Shown: positions 1 to 9,429 of the stretch, in pieces
Numbering within the stretch: the first letter of the stretch is position 1
Layout of the letters: each line of letters opens with the position of its first letter
Assembly (NCBI RefSeq): GCF_018860565.1
Contig: NZ_JAHKPS010000022.1
Span: 88,297 to 152,296, forward strand
Direction of reading: 5' to 3'
Origin: Winogradskyella psychrotolerans
GTDB taxonomy: Bacteria > Bacteroidota > Bacteroidia > Flavobacteriales > Flavobacteriaceae
Length of the DNA stretch: 64,000 nt
Translations under genes and position numbers: made by a program
Notes under the pieces: model-generated
What the model was told of the DNA's origin: nothing
What the model saw: only the letters and a program-made list of their open reading frames with translations
Database searches by the model: none

Positions 1-524
1 GCTGCACTCGCATTTTTACAACTAGCTACACAAGCGCCGCAACCAATACATGCCGCAGCATCAAATGCTGCTTCTGCCTCCTCATGAGCAATAGGAATAC
101 TGTTTGCTTCTGGTGCTTGACCTGTATCTACAGACACATAGCCACCCGAAGTAATAATATGGTCTAAGGAAGAACGGTTCACTTTTAAATCTCTAACAAC
201 AGGAAATGCCGCGGCTTTAAAAGGTTCTATATAAATGGTGTCTCCATCTTTAAACGAACGCATGTGAAGCTGACAAGTTGTGGTGTTTTTTAAAGGACCA
301 TGCGCAATACCATTAATCATCATGCCACATTGCCCACAAATACCTTCACGACAATCGTGATCAAACTCTACTGGATATTCTCCTTTTTTGACCAATTTTA
401 AATTCAAAGTATCTAACATTTCTAAAAAAGATAATTCTTGATGTACATCATCTAATGTATAATCTTTGAATTCCCCTTTACTTTGGCTATCCTTTTGCCG
501 CCATATTTTTAAGTGTATTTTCAT
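1..524 (-). CDS. sdhB: Succinate dehydrogenase/fumarate reductase iron-sulfur subunit (3' end missing)
   Basis: This is the electron-transfer subunit of complex II. It passes electrons from the SdhA flavin through iron-sulfur clusters to the membrane quinone site. The reading frame starts at an ATG and runs off the left edge after about 174 codons, against a usual length of about 250. The 2Fe-2S cysteine pattern CREGICGMCG followed by a later TTTC is present. The first 4Fe-4S motif [11 protein letters not shown] lies just before the edge. It is the last gene of a left-reading sdhC-sdhA-sdhB operon, with only 6 bases between the sdhA stop and this start. Confidence 0.95.
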   Translation of the reverse strand, partial: MKIHLKIWRQKDSQSKGEFKDYTLDDVHQELSFLEMLDTLNLKLVKKGEYPVEFDHDCREGICGQCGMMINGIAHGPLKNTTTCQLHMRSFKDGDTIYIEPFKAAAFPVVRDLKVNRSSLDHIITSGGYVSVDTGQAPEANSIPIAHEEAEAAFDAAACIGCGACVASCKNASA

Positions 525-530
525 AGTCTC

Positions 531-2453
531 TTATTTATAGCTTCGTACAGAAGGCGTTACAGTTTCAAATATCAACTTCTCTTTATTCAATATTGGGTTT
601 GAAGGATTATTATTCCATTCCCAAGCCGAAGAATAACAAAAATTAGTGTCGTCTCGTTTGGCCTCACTTTCTGCCGTTTGATATTCTGTTCTAAAATGTG
701 CTCCGCAAGACTCTTCTCTTTGTAAAGCATCAATACACATTAGTTCGGCTAACTCCATATAATCTGCTACGCGTCCAGCTTTTTCTAATTCGCTATTGAC
801 TTCTGAAGCCTCACCAGGAACAATCAGATCTGTCTTAAATGCTTTTCGTAAGTCTTGGATGTTTTTAATGGCTTGTTCTAAGCCTTCTTTAGAACGCGAC
901 AAGCCACACTTATCATACAATTCGCTACCTAATAATTTATTGAATTCCTCAGCTGTTTTAGTGCCTTTGGTGGTAAGGAATCCTTCTATTTGTTTTTTAA
1001 CGGCTTGTTCCGCCTTATCAAATTCAGGATGGTTAATATCTGTTTTTGGTTGCTTTATCTCATCAGCCAAAAAGTTTTGTAATGTATAAGGCAACACAAA
1101 ATACCCATCGACACAAGCTTGTAATAATGAATTGGCACCTAATCTATTTGCTCCATGATCTGAAAAATTAGCTTCGCCAATAGCAAAAAGCCCAGGAATA
1201 GTTGTTTTTAATTCATAATCTACCCAAAGTCCTCCCATAGAAAAATGGGCTGCAGGCGAAATTTTCATCGGTTCCAAATAAGCATCTATTCCCGTAATTT
1301 TCTTATACATGTTGAATAAATTGCCGTAACGTTCTTTAATAATATCTTTTCCGTATTCTTTTATCGCTTTTGAAAAATCGAGGTAAACTGCATTTTTTAA
1401 TGCGCCAATACCTTTACCGGCATCTATTTGTTCTTTTGCTGAACGAGACGCAATATCGCGAGGTGCAAGATTTCCAAAGGCTGGATATTTACGTTCTAAA
1501 TAATAATCGCGTTCTTCTTCTGGAATATCGTTGGCTTTCCGAGTGTCATTTTTATCTTTTGGCACCCAAATTCGACCATCATTTCGAAGAGATTCAGACA
1601 TTAACGTTAGCTTGGATTGGTATTCGCCACTTTGTGGTAAACAGGTGGGATGAATTTGTGTCCAACTCGGGTTTGCCATAAAAGCTCCTTTTTTATGTGC
1701 ACGCCAAATAGCAGACGCATTACAACCCATAGCTAGTGTAGATAAATAATATATTTTCCCATAACCTCCTGTAGCAAGCACTACAGCGTGTGCACCGTGA
1801 CGCTCTACCTTTCCAGTATCTAAATTTCTAGCAATAATGCCTTTAGCCTTACCTTCAATAAGTACCAAATCTAACATTTCATGTCTTGCGTATAAGCTCA
1901 CTTTTCCGGTATTAACTTGTCGCATTAAAGCTTGATAGGAACCTAATAATAATTGCTGCCCTGTTTGACCTCTAGCATAAAAGGTTCGGGATACTTGCAC
2001 TCCACCAAAAGAACGGTTTCTAAGATAACCACCATACTCTCTTCCAAAAGGCACACCTTGAGCTGTAGCTTGATCTATTAAATTGGCCGAACATTCCGCC
2101 AAACGATAGGTGTTGGCTTCTCTAGAACGAAAATCACCTCCTTTTAAAGTATCGTAAAACATACGATAAACACTATCTCCATCGTTTTTATAGTTTTTTG
2201 CAGCATTTACACCTCCTTGTGCAGCAACAGAATGGGCTCTTCTAGGGGAATCTTGAAAACAAAAACTCTTTACGTTATACCCCATTTCTGCAAGGGAAGC
2301 CGCAGCAGAAGCACCTGCTAAACCTGTCCCAACCACAATAACCTCTAATTTTTTTCGGTTATTTGGACTTACCAGTTTGGCTGTTTTTTTATAATTACTC
2401 CACTTCTCGCTAAGTGGTCCTTCTGGTATTTCAGATTTTAAAACGTTTTCCAT
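531..2453 (-). CDS. sdhA: Succinate dehydrogenase/fumarate reductase flavoprotein subunit
   Basis: This is the catalytic subunit of complex II, oxidising succinate to fumarate at a covalently bound FAD on the cytoplasmic face of the inner membrane. The 640-residue length fits the Bacteroidota form. The N-terminal dinucleotide-binding stretch [12 protein letters not shown] is present. The segment [15 protein letters not shown] carries the histidine that normally holds the FAD. HPTCLP and APRDIASR match conserved substrate-site regions, and the C-terminal region has the [12 protein letters not shown] segment. It lies 3 bases after sdhC, so the three genes are probably co-transcribed. Confidence 0.97.
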   Translation of the reverse strand: MENVLKSEIPEGPLSEKWSNYKKTAKLVSPNNRKKLEVIVVGTGLAGASAAASLAEMGYNVKSFCFQDSPRRAHSVAAQGGVNAAKNYKNDGDSVYRMFYDTLKGGDFRSREANTYRLAECSANLIDQATAQGVPFGREYGGYLRNRSFGGVQVSRTFYARGQTGQQLLLGSYQALMRQVNTGKVSLYARHEMLDLVLIEGKAKGIIARNLDTGKVERHGAHAVVLATGGYGKIYYLSTLAMGCNASAIWRAHKKGAFMANPSWTQIHPTCLPQSGEYQSKLTLMSESLRNDGRIWVPKDKNDTRKANDIPEEERDYYLERKYPAFGNLAPRDIASRSAKEQIDAGKGIGALKNAVYLDFSKAIKEYGKDIIKERYGNLFNMYKKITGIDAYLEPMKISPAAHFSMGGLWVDYELKTTIPGLFAIGEANFSDHGANRLGANSLLQACVDGYFVLPYTLQNFLADEIKQPKTDINHPEFDKAEQAVKKQIEGFLTTKGTKTAEEFNKLLGSELYDKCGLSRSKEGLEQAIKNIQDLRKAFKTDLIVPGEASEVNSELEKAGRVADYMELAELMCIDALQREESCGAHFRTEYQTAESEAKRDDTNFCYSSAWEWNNNPSNPILNKEKLIFETVTPSVRSYK

Positions 2454-2456
2454 GAT

Positions 2457-3122
2457 CTAACGATTTAGATAAATAAAAATGGGAATAATGATATAACCTA
2501 TAGTCATAATTATAGTATATGCCATACCTAAATACTTCACGATTTTAGAATATAGCGGATGATAAAGCCCTAGTGTTCTATGCGCACTAAAAACACCATG
2601 CAACAAATGATAACCAAGCGCAATAATGGCAATGATATATACAATAACATACCACAATTGATCGAAAGCTTTAATAACCAAAGTGTATAAATCTTTGTTT
2701 CCGTTAGCATCCAAAGGCAATTCTCCGAATTTGAATTGGTACCAAAAATCTTTAAAGTGAATGACTAAAAAGAGGAAAACAATGCTTCCTAAAAACATCA
2801 TATTTCGAGAATACCATTTGCTTGCACGCCCTCTTCTATCCTTAACATAACCTGATCCTTTTGCTTTTTTACTTTTTACAGTGAGATATATAGCATCTAA
2901 AGTGTGTAATATAATACAGAGGTAAAGCACCATAGCTATTATCTTAATTAAGATATTATCTGCCAATAAATCACTATACCAATTGTACTGTAATTTAGCT
3001 TCGGCTTCAGGCAATAGAAGTTGAAGATTCCCAAATAAATGAATGATGAGGAAAAAGGAAAGAAAAAGACCTGTTAATGCCATTAAATTCTTTCGGGTTA
3101 ATGCATTTTTAACGTACCACAT
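2457..3122 (-). CDS. sdhC: Succinate dehydrogenase cytochrome b558-type membrane subunit
   Basis: This is the di-haem membrane anchor and quinone-reducing subunit of complex II. Its 221 residues hold about five hydrophobic helices. Histidines lie in helix contexts typical of the b558 family (FLIIHLFGN, LHTLDAIYL, FLVIHFKDF, GYHLLHGVFSAHR). The single-subunit anchor, with no separate sdhD, is the usual Bacteroidota arrangement. It is the first gene of the left-reading operon. The identity rests on helix pattern, histidine placement and context. Confidence 0.93.
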   Translation of the reverse strand: MWYVKNALTRKNLMALTGLFLSFFLIIHLFGNLQLLLPEAEAKLQYNWYSDLLADNILIKIIAMVLYLCIILHTLDAIYLTVKSKKAKGSGYVKDRRGRASKWYSRNMMFLGSIVFLFLVIHFKDFWYQFKFGELPLDANGNKDLYTLVIKAFDQLWYVIVYIIAIIALGYHLLHGVFSAHRTLGLYHPLYSKIVKYLGMAYTIIMTIGYIIIPIFIYLNR

Positions 3123-3479
3123 GTTTGCTTTTTGTTTATAATTCTATGGCTTTAACATAAACCCCTAAGATAAAAAAAACTGATGAGCTAGAAGGTGGAT
3201 CTGCCAAAGACATTTTAAACTTTAAAAAAAATGATCATTAATCACGTGAGTCATCATTAGCATAAACAATTTAAGCCTCATAAGCCCTTCCTCACTACAC
3301 TATTTTTAGGATATCAAATTTTATACAATCTGATTAATTACTTGTTTTATTTGTCTTTTATGATAGGACAGGCTCTGTTTACCCTAGGATTAGTGGGCTA
3401 TTTATGTACTTTTGAGAGGAGTCGAAGTTTTTTAAACCTGTAAAAAACGACGCTTTTCTAATATATAAAACCCACAAAT
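3123..3479. other. Divergent intergenic region, sdhC / rhamnose operon
   Basis: This 357-base gap separates the left-reading sdh operon from the right-reading rhamnose operon. The right half contains the promoter and upstream element listed separately. In the left half I see only AT-rich sequence with no clear -7 element for sdhC. A 60-codon reading frame on the minus strand crosses the promoter and has no protein-like features, so I do not call it. Confidence 0.6.
3320..3414 (+). promoter_or_regulatory. Rhamnose operon promoter with bipartite upstream element
   Basis: TTTATAC at 3320 and TTTGTCT at 3350 (starts 30 bases apart) lie upstream of a Bacteroidota -7 element TACTTTTG at 3407. The same two boxes recur with identical 30-base spacing upstream of the genes at 11872 and 33694, and with nearly the same distance to a TAnnTTTG element (57, 59 and 58 bases from the second box). 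No TTG-type -33 box lies at the usual spacing, which suggests an activator-dependent promoter. Function is inferred from conservation within the window. Confidence 0.7.
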
Positions 3480-5579
3480 ATGTCAATAAAAAATTACCGT
3501 TATGTAGATTATCTATGGGACGACACCAAAGTAGAAAAAATAAAAAATGATGAAGTCGCACAATTTTTATATCGTTCTAACATCTTAGGTAGTGATCTAA
3601 GAATTACCAATTACGGTGGAGGAAATACAAGTTGTAAAACCATTGAAAAAGATCCTTTAACAAATAAAGATGTTGAAGTTATGTGGGTAAAAGGTTCTGG
3701 AGGAGATATTGGCACCCTAACAAGAAGCGGAATCGCAGGCTTATATACCGATCGCTTAAGAGACTTAAAAAAAGTATACAGAGGTGTTGCCTATGAGGAT
3801 GAAATGGTGGCACTTTTCAATCATTGTATTTTTGATTTAAACAGCAAAGCACCATCAATAGATACTCCACTTCACGGATTGTTACCCTTTAAGCATATTG
3901 ATCATTTACATCCAGATGCTTTAATTGCTGTAGCCGCAGCAAAAGACAGTGAAAAGGTAACTAAAGAAATTTGGGGAGACACCATGGGTTGGGTGCCCTG
4001 GAAAAAACCAGGTTTTGAATTGGGTTTAATGCTTGAACAATGTTTAGCAGACAACCCAGGCATTCGAGGCATTGTTTTAGGTTCCCATGGGTTATTCACT
4101 TGGGGAGATACCTCATACGACTGCTATATCAACAGTTTAGAAGTCATAGAGATGGCATCTGCTTATATCGAAAACAAAATTTCTGAAAATGGAGAGGTTT
4201 TTGGCGGCCAAACAGTTGAAAGTCTTCCAAAAGAAGAACGCCTAGAAAAAGCAGCCGTATTAGCACCAATACTAAGAGGCTTATGTGCTTCTGAAAACAG
4301 AATGATTGGCCATTTCACAGATGACGATAAAGTTTTAGATTTTATAAATAGTAAAGATTTGCAACGTTTGGCTCCCATGGGAACGTCGTGTCCAGACCAC
4401 TTCTTAAGAACCAAGATTCAGCCATTAGTACTCAATTTAAGTCCTTCTGAAGATGTAAATAACACCGAACTCATTTTTGAAAAACTAGAGCCGGCATTTG
4501 ATAACTACAGAAAGGAATATGAAGTATATTACGAGACTTGTAAAAATGACATGAGTCCTGCAATGCGAGATGCAAACCCAGTCATTATTTTGTATCCAGG
4601 CATTGGCATGTTCAGTTTTGCAAAAAATAAACAAACAGCACGTGTAGCAAGTGAGTTTTATATAAACGCCATTAACGTAATGCGTGGTGCTGAAGCCATT
4701 TCAGAATACACATCATTGCCTAGACAAGAAGCCTTTGATATTGAATATTGGTTATTGGAAGAAGCTAAATTACAACGCATGCCAAAAGAGCAAGCATTGT
4801 CTAGAAAAGTAGCACTAATAACTGGTGCTGGTGGAGGTATTGGTAAAGCTATTGCCGATAAGTTAGCGACAGAAGGTGCCAATGTTGTACTTACGGATTT
4901 ATCAGAAGACCGCTTAAAAGAAGCCATCGCAACCTATAAAAATGATACCGCAATTTATGTCCAAGGAGATGTCACAGACAGCAATTCTATTGCAAACACT
5001 TACAAACAGGCTTGTTTAGCTTTTGGTGGTATAGATATCGTAGTGCACAGTGCTGGTTTAGCGATTTCTAAACCTTTAGAAGAAACCACAGATAAAGATT
5101 GGGATATTTTGCAAAATGTATTAGTTAAAGGTCAGTTTGAATTAGCAAAACAAGCTGTTACTATTTTCAAAAAGCAAAAATTAGGTGGAGATATTGTAAA
5201 TATAGCGAGTAAAAACGGTCTCGTTTCAGGGCCAAACAATGTAGGTTATGGTACAGCAAAAGCGGCACAACAACACATGTCTAGATTATTAGCTGCAGAA
5301 TTAGGGGCAGATAAAATAAGAGTGAATGTTGTGAATCCAGATGGTGTTATTGTTGGCAGTAAAATATGGGAAGGCGAATGGGCAAAAGGACGTGCTGAGG
5401 CCTATGGCATTACAGTTGAAGAATTGCCTGCACATTATGCCAAAAGAAATTTATTAAACGAAATAATTTATCCTGCTGACATTGCAAATGGCGTATTTTC
5501 TTTAGTTGCTATTTTAGATAAAAGTACAGGAAACATTATTAATGTAGATGGAGGCATGGCAAATGCTTTTGTGCGATAA
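3480..5579 (+). CDS. rhaEW: Bifunctional L-rhamnulose-1-phosphate aldolase / L-lactaldehyde dehydrogenase
   Basis: The N-terminal part (about residues 20-400) is a class II aldolase/adducin-type domain, with the YGGGNTSCK segment and a metal-site region around DTPLHGLLPFKHIDHLHPDA. It would split L-rhamnulose-1-phosphate into DHAP and L-lactaldehyde. The C-terminal part (about 440-699) is a short-chain dehydrogenase with the nucleotide motif TGAGGGIG and the active-site pair YGTAK, and would oxidise lactaldehyde to L-lactate. At 699 residues it matches the RhaEW fusion known from Bacillus subtilis (YuxG). It is the first gene after the promoter, followed 21 bases later by the isomerase. A fucose-type aldolase is an alternative, but the rhamnose isomerase neighbour favours rhamnose. 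Confidence 0.93.
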   Translation: MSIKNYRYVDYLWDDTKVEKIKNDEVAQFLYRSNILGSDLRITNYGGGNTSCKTIEKDPLTNKDVEVMWVKGSGGDIGTLTRSGIAGLYTDRLRDLKKVYRGVAYEDEMVALFNHCIFDLNSKAPSIDTPLHGLLPFKHIDHLHPDALIAVAAAKDSEKVTKEIWGDTMGWVPWKKPGFELGLMLEQCLADNPGIRGIVLGSHGLFTWGDTSYDCYINSLEVIEMASAYIENKISENGEVFGGQTVESLPKEERLEKAAVLAPILRGLCASENRMIGHFTDDDKVLDFINSKDLQRLAPMGTSCPDHFLRTKIQPLVLNLSPSEDVNNTELIFEKLEPAFDNYRKEYEVYYETCKNDMSPAMRDANPVIILYPGIGMFSFAKNKQTARVASEFYINAINVMRGAEAISEYTSLPRQEAFDIEYWLLEEAKLQRMPKEQALSRKVALITGAGGGIGKAIADKLATEGANVVLTDLSEDRLKEAIATYKNDTAIYVQGDVTDSNSIANTYKQACLAFGGIDIVVHSAGLAISKPLEETTDKDWDILQNVLVKGQFELAKQAVTIFKKQKLGGDIVNIASKNGLVSGPNNVGYGTAKAAQQHMSRLLAAELGADKIRVNVVNPDGVIVGSKIWEGEWAKGRAEAYGITVEELPAHYAKRNLLNEIIYPADIANGVFSLVAILDKSTGNIINVDGGMANAFVR

Positions 5580-5600
5580 TCGGCCTTTAAAACTATAACA

Positions 5601-6872
5601 ATGCAAATACATCAAAATCAAATAGTAGGCTTAAATAAAGATTTATTAGTTGAGCATAAAGAAAATTTGACACAATTGTCAAAAAAACACGACAATTTAG
5701 AACATATAATTGATACAATTTCAAATTATAATATAGCCATACCAAGCTGGGCATTAGGAGCTGGAGGCACTCGATTTGGAAGATTCGGTTTTGGAGGTGA
5801 ACCTAGTACTTTAGAACAAAAATTAGAAGATATTGGTGTTATTAATGCTTTAACCAAATCTGCAAATGCAGTGTCTTTACATATTCCTTGGGATATTCCT
5901 GAAGATGCTAATGCCATTAAAGAAAAAGCAAAACATTTAGGGCTTCATTTTGATGCCATGAATTCTAATACGTTTCAAGATCAAGACAACCAAGACTATA
6001 GTTATAAGTTTGGGTCTTTATGTCATACAGATAAAAACGTGAGAGATCAAGCTGTGGCACACAATAAAACCGTTATTGATTATGGAGTTGCCTTAGGTTC
6101 AAAATCTTTGACTGTATGGTTAGCAGATGGATCTAATTTTCCCGGACAGCTCAATTTTAGACGTGCTTTTGAAAACACCTTAGCAAGTTTAAAAGAAATT
6201 TATGCTCATCTACCAGCTGATTGGAAACTATTTATAGAATACAAGCCTTACGAGCCAAATTTCTATTCTATGGTCATTCAAGATTGGGGAACATCTCATA
6301 TGTTAGCTAAAGATTTAGGTGAACAAGCCTATACTTTAGTGGACTTAGGTCATCATTTACCAAACACAAATATTGAGCATATTGTAGCCACATTAATGAC
6401 AAGAGGCATGTTGGGTGGTTTTCATTTTAATGATAGTAAATATGGTGATGATGATTTAAGTGTTGGTGTTATGAAACCTTATCAGTTATTTTTAATATTC
6501 AATGAATTGGTTTTTGGAATGGAAAACAATCCAGCTAATAACCCAATTCCCGCGTGGATGATTGATGCAAGTCATAATTTAAAAGACCCTTTAGAGGATT
6601 TAATTCAGTCTATTGAAGCCATTGAAACGGCTTATGCAAAAGCTTTATTAATTGACCAAAAAGCACTTGAAGAAGCACAATTGAAAAATGATGTTGTAAC
6701 GGCACAACGCATTTTACAAGACGCTTTTAACACGGATGTAAAAACAATTTTAGCCGAAGCGAGATTAAGGAATAATGGAGCCATTGATCCTATTTTAGCA
6801 TATAGGTCGCTTGATGTTAGAAATGTATTGATTAAAGAAAGAGGAATGAATTCTACTGCAACAGGTTTGTAA
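5601..6872 (+). CDS. rhaI: L-rhamnose isomerase (RhaI type)
   Basis: This is a TIM-barrel sugar isomerase that would convert L-rhamnose to L-rhamnulose with divalent metal. At 423 residues it matches the shorter RhaI type found in Pseudomonas stutzeri and Bacillus, not E. coli RhaA. Likely metal and substrate residues sit in FIEYKPYEP (glutamate and lysine), LVDLGHHLP (aspartate and histidines), GGFHFNDSKYGDDD and WMIDASHN. It lies between the aldolase fusion and the kinase, so the pathway enzymes are consecutive. The family also contains broad-specificity isomerases, and substrate is assigned from the surrounding genes. Confidence 0.92.
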   Translation: MQIHQNQIVGLNKDLLVEHKENLTQLSKKHDNLEHIIDTISNYNIAIPSWALGAGGTRFGRFGFGGEPSTLEQKLEDIGVINALTKSANAVSLHIPWDIPEDANAIKEKAKHLGLHFDAMNSNTFQDQDNQDYSYKFGSLCHTDKNVRDQAVAHNKTVIDYGVALGSKSLTVWLADGSNFPGQLNFRRAFENTLASLKEIYAHLPADWKLFIEYKPYEPNFYSMVIQDWGTSHMLAKDLGEQAYTLVDLGHHLPNTNIEHIVATLMTRGMLGGFHFNDSKYGDDDLSVGVMKPYQLFLIFNELVFGMENNPANNPIPAWMIDASHNLKDPLEDLIQSIEAIETAYAKALLIDQKALEEAQLKNDVVTAQRILQDAFNTDVKTILAEARLRNNGAIDPILAYRSLDVRNVLIKERGMNSTATGL

Positions 6873-6879
6873 AAACACT

Positions 6880-8259
6880 ATGAGTACTCCAATAAAACAA
6901 GAGGTTATAGCAATATTCGATATAGGGAAGACTAATAAAAAGTTTTTCCTATTCGATACTAATTATAACGAAGTCTATAAAGAGTACACGACTTTAGAAG
7001 AAATTGTTGATGAAGATGGGTTTCCAACAGAAGATATTCATGCGCTTCAAAAATGGATACAATTAGTATTTAAAAATATTTTAGATTCCAACACATACAC
7101 TATTACAGCTGTTAATTTTTCTACATACGGAGCAAGTCTTGTTCATTTAGATAAAAACGGAGATCTACTAACACCGCTTTATAATTATTTAAAGCCTATT
7201 CCTTCAGATATCTTAGAACAGTTTAATAACACGTATGGAGATATTTCTATAGAAACAGGTGCACCACCATCTGGCATGTTAAATTCAGGAATGCAGTTGT
7301 ATTGGCTAAAATATAAGCAACCAGACGTATTCAAAAACATTTCGTATTCCTTGCACTTGCCACAATATCTTAGTTATATGTTTACAGGTGTTCCGCTTAG
7401 TGAATTTACAAGTATTGGCTGCCACACCTCACTTTGGGATTATCATAAAAAAGATTATCACAGCTGGATTTATAAAGAAGACATTGACCAAATACTTCCT
7501 CCAATTGTTTCAACTGAAACATGTATTTCTAAATACTATAATGGAAAACGTATAAAAATTGGAGTGGGTATTCATGATAGTTCTTCAGCACTCATACCTT
7601 ATTTAAAAGGGGCTAAAAAACCATTTGTTTTGGTTTCTACTGGCACTTGGAGTGTATCACTAAATCCTTATTCCGACGTATCATTAACCAACGAAGCCCT
7701 TCAAAATGACACCATTAATTACATGAAGGTTAATGGGAAGCCTGTGAAATCGGCAAAATTGTTACTAGGAAAAGAATACATATATCAAATAACACAATTA
7801 AGTCAATATTTTGATGTGCCATTAGATCAACATAAATCGGTAGCATTTAATAGCCAAATTTTCGACAGATTATCACATAATTTTGATCCATGTTTTAAGT
7901 GGAAACATATAGACAACACTGAAACACCAGAGAAAACGAACCTCAAATTTGACAATTATCAAGACGCCTATCATCAATTAATGATAGAGCTTATTGATCT
8001 ACAAATACAAAGCATAAAAACCACATTAGGCACTAACAGTTCAATAAAACGATTGTATATTGATGGAGGGTTTAGCGATAATGATGTATTTATAAAATTA
8101 TTGACACATCGTTTACGTAACCTGAAAGTGAGATCAACTTGCTCTTCATTAGGTTCGGCACTAGGAGCCGCTATAGTAATTATGGATGGTAAATTAGATT
8201 CTAATTTTTTAAAAAAGAATTACGGATTGAAAAAACATATACCCTTTATTCTAAGGTAA
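6880..8259 (+). CDS. rhaB: FGGY-family sugar kinase, probable L-rhamnulokinase
   Basis: This ATP-dependent kinase probably makes L-rhamnulose-1-phosphate for the upstream aldolase. The N-terminal phosphate-1 motif FDIGKTNKK and the C-terminal YIDGGFSDND stretch with a following glycine-rich SLGSALGAA segment are hallmarks of the FGGY/ASKHA fold. Its 459 residues are normal for the family. It starts 7 bases after rhaI and ends 6 bases before the lactate dehydrogenase gene. The sequence is a divergent FGGY member, so the rhamnulose specificity comes mainly from context. Confidence 0.85.
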   Translation: MSTPIKQEVIAIFDIGKTNKKFFLFDTNYNEVYKEYTTLEEIVDEDGFPTEDIHALQKWIQLVFKNILDSNTYTITAVNFSTYGASLVHLDKNGDLLTPLYNYLKPIPSDILEQFNNTYGDISIETGAPPSGMLNSGMQLYWLKYKQPDVFKNISYSLHLPQYLSYMFTGVPLSEFTSIGCHTSLWDYHKKDYHSWIYKEDIDQILPPIVSTETCISKYYNGKRIKIGVGIHDSSSALIPYLKGAKKPFVLVSTGTWSVSLNPYSDVSLTNEALQNDTINYMKVNGKPVKSAKLLLGKEYIYQITQLSQYFDVPLDQHKSVAFNSQIFDRLSHNFDPCFKWKHIDNTETPEKTNLKFDNYQDAYHQLMIELIDLQIQSIKTTLGTNSSIKRLYIDGGFSDNDVFIKLLTHRLRNLKVRSTCSSLGSALGAAIVIMDGKLDSNFLKKNYGLKKHIPFILR

Positions 8260-8265
8260 AACACG

Positions 8266-9417
8266 ATGAATTTGAAGATAAACACGAAATATCCGTCGGT
8301 TATTGACTTAAGGTTAAAAGCCAAAAAAAAAATACCAAAATTTGCTTTTGAGTATTTAGATGGTGGCTGCAATGAAGATGTCAACCTGCACAGAAATACA
8401 TCTGAGCTTAGAGACGTACAATTAAAACCTAATTATTTAAAAAACCACTCTGGTGCTTCTTTAAAAACGAAACTTTTTGGAATAGAATATGATGCTCCTT
8501 TCGGCATTGCACCAGTTGGCTTACAAGGTTTAATGTGGCCAAATTCCCCTGAAATATTAGCAAAAGCGGCATTTAACCACAACATCCCGTTTATTCTCAG
8601 TACAGTTACCACAACAAGTATTGAGCGTACTAGTGAGCTTACGGAAGGTAAAGCATGGTTTCAATTATATCACCCAACAGAAGATCGATTGCGAGATGAT
8701 ATTATTAAACGTGCGGAAGCTGCACATTGCCCTGTGCTTGTTATATTATGTGATGTTCCAACGTTTGGATTCAGACCTCGTGATATCAGAAATGGTTTAG
8801 CTATGCCACCAAAAATGTCTGTTAAAAATATTTTACAAATTTTAGGAAAACCACATTGGGCTCTAGAAACTTTAAAACACGGACAACCCAGTTTTGAAAC
8901 GTTAAAACCCTACATGCCAAAAGGTTTAGATTTAAGACAATTAGGTAAGTTTATGGATCAAACCTTTAGTGGACGATTAAACGAAGAAAAAATAAAGCCT
9001 ATTAGAGATATGTGGAAAGGAAAACTCGTTTTAAAAGGTGTCGCCTCTGAGCATGACACTGAAGAGGCCATAAGATTAGGCTTAGATGGCATAATAGTCT
9101 CCAATCATGGTGGACGACAACTGGACGCTGGGCAATCTACAATAAAACCACTCAAAACCATTGCTGAAAAATATGGCGATAAAATTGAGGTTATGATGGA
9201 CAGTGGACTTCGTTCTGGCCCAGATGTGGCTAGGTCTTTAGCTTCTGGTGCAAGATTTACCTTTTTAGGGCGTTCATTTATGTATGGTGTTTCGGCATTA
9301 GGAAAACAAGGAGGAGACCATACTATATCGTTATTAAAAACGGAATTACAACAAGTAATGGAACAATTGAACTGTGAAAAAACAGAAGATTTTCCGAATT
9401 TTTTAATCAACCAATAA
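8266..9417 (+). CDS. lldD: FMN-dependent alpha-hydroxy-acid dehydrogenase, probable L-lactate dehydrogenase
   Basis: This is a TIM-barrel flavoenzyme that would oxidise L-lactate, the product of the RhaEW dehydrogenase half, to pyruvate. The catalytic histidine and arginine are in SNHGGRQLD. The substrate tyrosine region is WFQLYHP, and the FMN phosphate site is near DSGLRSGPDVARSLASGA. Its 383 residues match LldD. Placement directly after the kinase makes a complete route from rhamnose to DHAP plus pyruvate in one operon. No signal peptide is seen, so it should be cytoplasmic or membrane-associated, feeding quinone or another acceptor. Confidence 0.88.
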   Translation: MNLKINTKYPSVIDLRLKAKKKIPKFAFEYLDGGCNEDVNLHRNTSELRDVQLKPNYLKNHSGASLKTKLFGIEYDAPFGIAPVGLQGLMWPNSPEILAKAAFNHNIPFILSTVTTTSIERTSELTEGKAWFQLYHPTEDRLRDDIIKRAEAAHCPVLVILCDVPTFGFRPRDIRNGLAMPPKMSVKNILQILGKPHWALETLKHGQPSFETLKPYMPKGLDLRQLGKFMDQTFSGRLNEEKIKPIRDMWKGKLVLKGVASEHDTEEAIRLGLDGIIVSNHGGRQLDAGQSTIKPLKTIAEKYGDKIEVMMDSGLRSGPDVARSLASGARFTFLGRSFMYGVSALGKQGGDHTISLLKTELQQVMEQLNCEKTEDFPNFLINQ

Positions 9418-9429
9418 CGTTTAATTACT

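Noticed and set aside
3379..3561. 60-codon minus-strand frame across the rhamnose promoter
   Set aside because: It overlaps the conserved promoter element and the start of rhaEW and has no protein-like signal.
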